29,563 bases of DNA from a virus, in IMG/VR virus record IMGVR_UViG_3300000117_000145, positions 771 through 30,333 of that record; one strand, 5' to 3'. How positions within the stretch are numbered: position 1 is the stretch's first letter; the number at the start of each line of letters is the position of its first letter. Below the pieces are notes generated by a model. It worked only from the letters and a program-made list of their open reading frames with translations, was not told the DNA's origin and made no database searches. Shown here piece by piece: positions 27,668 through 29,563 of the stretch. Both the position numbers and the translations under genes were made by a program.

Positions 27668-29563
27668 AAGAATTTAAAAAAGCAAGTGTAGTTAATGCAC
27701 TGCTACCTCCACCACCACCTCCTCCTCCAGCATCACCAGTTCTTGAGAATGTTAATGCCAACGGATGACTATTAGAAGGTACAGAACCTGATGGATTACT
27801 AACATTAACAAGATAATATTGATTAGATCCGGATCCTTGTAGAGATGATACCAAAGTAACATTAAATACTGTAGTATATTGAGTTCCAGAAGTTGATGCG
27901 GACTTAAGTGTCAAATAACCTTTAGTTGAACTTGTAGAATCATCCCAAGACGTAATCCATCCTGTTTGAGTAGTTGAATTAGCATCATCTTTGTGTACAT
28001 ATATCTGACTTACACCACTAATACCTCCCCAATTAAATCTAATTGTACCTGCAGGTATCGCACTAGTAGTGATATCAGTACTAAAGTTATATCGTACACC
28101 TGAAATATTTCCTTGAGTTCCTGTTGTACCTTGTACCGAAGTTCCTGTTGTACCTTGTACCGAAGTTCCTGTTGTACCTTGTACTGAAGTTCCAGTAGTA
28201 CCCTGAGTTCCTTTTGTACCTTGTACTGAAGTTCCGGTAGTACCTTGGGTTCCTGTTGTACCTTGAGTGCCCGAACCACCACTTATTGCAGCACCATTGA
28301 CAGTAAGAGTTCCATCAATATTGGTGTTACCACTTACATGTAATTTATATTGTGGATTAGTAGTGCCAATTCCAACTTTATCTCCAGTGGTACTATATGG
28401 TCCAACTAAAATAGTGCCACCAGCATCAACATCAATTGAAGGAATACCCGAAATATCATTGACTGAGAAGATACTTCCTGAAGAAAGGTTATTAGTAATA
28501 GAGAACAACTGACCAGCAGATGCTTCAAAACTTAAAGTTCCACTATTTAAAGTATCATAGTGAACAATATCAATTATAGTTCCTATTCCAATTGTTCCAA
28601 CACCAGAAGAAGGGCCACTATATGTAAATGAATCTGACCCTGCAGCAGTATTACTACTATTCTTATAAACAATTTGATTCGCAGATCCTGCTACTGGTCC
28701 AGAGGTTCCGGTAGTACCTTGTACCGAAGTTCCTGTTGTACCTTGTACCGAAGTTCCGGTAGTACCTTGTACCGAAGTTCCTGTTGTACCTTGTACCGAA
28801 GTTCCTGTTGTACCTTGAGTTCCTTTTGTACCTTGTACTGAAGTTCCGGTAGTACCTTGTACCGAAGTTCCGGTAGTACCTTGTACCGAAGTTCCTGTTG
28901 TACCTTGTACTGAAGTTCCGGTAGTACCTTGTACCGAAGTTCCTGTTGTACCTTGTACTGAAGTTCCTGTTGTACCTTGAGTTCCTTTTGTACCTTGTAC
29001 TGAAGTTCCGGTAGTACCTTGTACCGAAGTTCCTGTTGTACCTTGTACCGAAGTTCCTGTTGTACCTTGTACTGAAGTTCCAGTAGTACCTTGGGTTCCA
29101 TCGGTTCCCTGAGTACCATCTGTACCTTGGGTTCCATCAGTTCCCTGAGTACCATCTGTACCTTGGGTTCCATCAGTACCTTGGGTTCCATCGGTTCCTT
29201 GAGTACCTGTGGTTCCTTGAGTTCCATCAGTACCTTGGGTTCCATCAGTACCTTGGGTTCCATCGGTTCCTTGAGTTCCTGTTGTACCTTGGGTTCCATC
29301 AGTACCTTGGGTTCCATCAGTACCTTGGGTTCCATCGGTTCCCTGAGTTCCATCAGTACCCTGAGTACCTATGGTTCCTTGAGTACCTGTGGTTCCTTGA
29401 GTTCCATCGGTTCCTTGAGTACCTGTGGTTCCTTGAGTTCCATCAGTACCTTGGGTTCCATCAGTACCCTGAGTACCTGTGGTTCCTTGAGTTCCATCAG
29501 TACCTTGGGTTCCATCAGTACCTTGGGTTCCATCAGTACCTTGGGTTCCATCGGTTCCCTGAG
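27666..29563 (-). CDS. Collagen-like tail fibre protein, C-terminal part (5' end outside window)
   Basis: One minus-strand frame stays open from the right edge to TAA at 27666-27668, about 632 codons, without any start in the window. In N-to-C order: a long GTDGTQ collagen-type Gly-X-Y array (to about 29092), an octapeptide array GTTGTSVQ (to about 28702), a globular spacer with KVGIGTTNPQYKLHVSG and IDGTLTVNGA, a second short GTTGTSVQ array (28111-28272), and a C-terminal beta domain (YNFSTDITTSAIPAG, then SQIYVHKDDANS) ending GGGGSSALTTLAFLNS. The apparent TTG at 28508 is internal. Fibrous trimeric tail fibre or tip protein is the likely nature. Confidence 0.85.
   Translation of the reverse strand, partial: QGTDGTQGTDGTQGTDGTQGTDGTQGTTGTQGTDGTQGTDGTQGTTGTQGTDGTQGTTGTQGTIGTQGTDGTQGTDGTQGTDGTQGTDGTQGTTGTQGTDGTQGTDGTQGTDGTQGTTGTQGTDGTQGTDGTQGTDGTQGTDGTQGTDGTQGTDGTQGTTGTSVQGTTGTSVQGTTGTSVQGTTGTSVQGTKGTQGTTGTSVQGTTGTSVQGTTGTSVQGTTGTSVQGTTGTSVQGTTGTSVQGTKGTQGTTGTSVQGTTGTSVQGTTGTSVQGTTGTSVQGTTGTSGPVAGSANQIVYKNSSNTAAGSDSFTYSGPSSGVGTIGIGTIIDIVHYDTLNSGTLSFEASAGQLFSITNNLSSGSIFSVNDISGIPSIDVDAGGTILVGPYSTTGDKVGIGTTNPQYKLHVSGNTNIDGTLTVNGAAISGGSGTQGTTGTQGTTGTSVQGTKGTQGTTGTSVQGTTGTSVQGTTGTSVQGTTGTQGNISGVRYNFSTDITTSAIPAGTIRFNWGGISGVSQIYVHKDDANSTTQTGWITSWDDSTSSTKGYLTLKSASTSGTQYTTVFNVTLVSSLQGSGSNQYYLVNVSNPSGSVPSNSHPLALTFSRTGDAGGGGGGGGSSALTTLAFLNS
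28111..28272. repeat. Second, short 24-nt repeat array in the collagen-like gene
   Basis: A second group of GTTGTSVQ/GTKGTQ units lies after the globular spacer, with sequence nearly identical to units of the long array 400-900 nt away. The two arrays are direct repeats and could recombine. Confidence 0.85.
28702..29563. repeat. Minisatellite array (18- and 24-nt units) in the collagen-like gene
   Basis: Between 29092 and the right edge, 18-nt units encode GTDGTQ with rare GTTGTQ and one GTIGTQ. From about 29091 down to 28702, 24-nt units encode GTTGTSVQ with a few GTKGTQ insertions. Synonymous third-base differences show that units have diverged. The array is truncated by the window. Confidence 0.9.

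Noticed and set aside
28508-28508. TTG as start of the collagen-like gene
   Set aside because: The frame continues upstream without a stop to the right edge and the repeats there belong to the same protein.
28691-29551. Long minus-strand frames full of MEPKVLMEPKV-type repeats
   Set aside because: They are out-of-phase readings of the collagen-like repeats. The frame joined to the C-terminal domain reads GTDGTQ/GTTGTSVQ and stays open through the whole array.
28111-29563. CRISPR array
   Set aside because: The repeats are contiguous coding tandem repeats without unique spacers.

Overview
The window is a stretch of a T4-like myovirus genome, most probably a cyanophage of marine Synechococcus or Prochlorococcus (Kyanoviridae type). 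The evidence is the combination of T4 baseplate and tail genes (gp4, gp48, gp53, gp26, gp27-like and gp5-like proteins, a tape measure), the T4 replication and late-transcription block gp32/gp59/gp33, PhoH, ThyX and glutaredoxin, AT-rich DNA with tight ATGA/TAATG overlaps, T4-type late promoter boxes (TATAAATA and variants), and a DUF1825-type protein otherwise known from cyanobacteria. A T4-like pelagiphage is the main alternative host assignment.

Layout. 1-13522 (minus strand) is a late virion block. In transcription order it holds a tail-tube-fold protein, a gp26-like chaperone with a probable -1 frameshift extension, the tape measure, a hub protein with an M23-like peptidase domain, a gp27-like hub, a gp5-type OB-fold protein, a large beta-rich structural protein, a short beta-helical spike-like protein, and three tail or fibre structural proteins, the last running off the left edge. 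13564-16229 (plus strand) is a divergent late operon: gp4, an unknown protein, gp48 and gp53. The intergenic region carries a late-promoter-like box for each direction. A terminator at about 16231-16252 separates it from the convergent gp32.

16260-20571 (minus) is the replication/transcription block: PhoH, a PD-(D/E)XK nuclease, gp33, gp59, a basic protein, a DUF1825 protein and gp32. A consensus sigma70 promoter and a 9-nt tandem repeat precede gp32, and a GC-rich element with pseudoknot topology lies after gp59. 20597-21163 is a free-standing HNH endonuclease with its own late promoter. 21204-22717 is an early-type operon driven by a sigma70 promoter at 22782-22810: five very small ORFs and then thyX. 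22926-24463 holds glutaredoxin and three conserved small proteins.

24533-29563 (minus) is a host-recognition module: a collagen-like fibre that runs off the right edge, a small structural protein, a glycine-rich putative adhesin, a Calx-beta-like structural protein and a tail-fibre-assembly-type protein.

The points most worth a second look are the gp26/tape-measure frameshift, the permuted order of the M23 active-site motifs in the hub peptidase, the pseudoknot-like element after gp59, the gp32 leader repeats, and the cluster of tiny ORFs with a structured leader. All calls come from reading the sequence; no database search was run.
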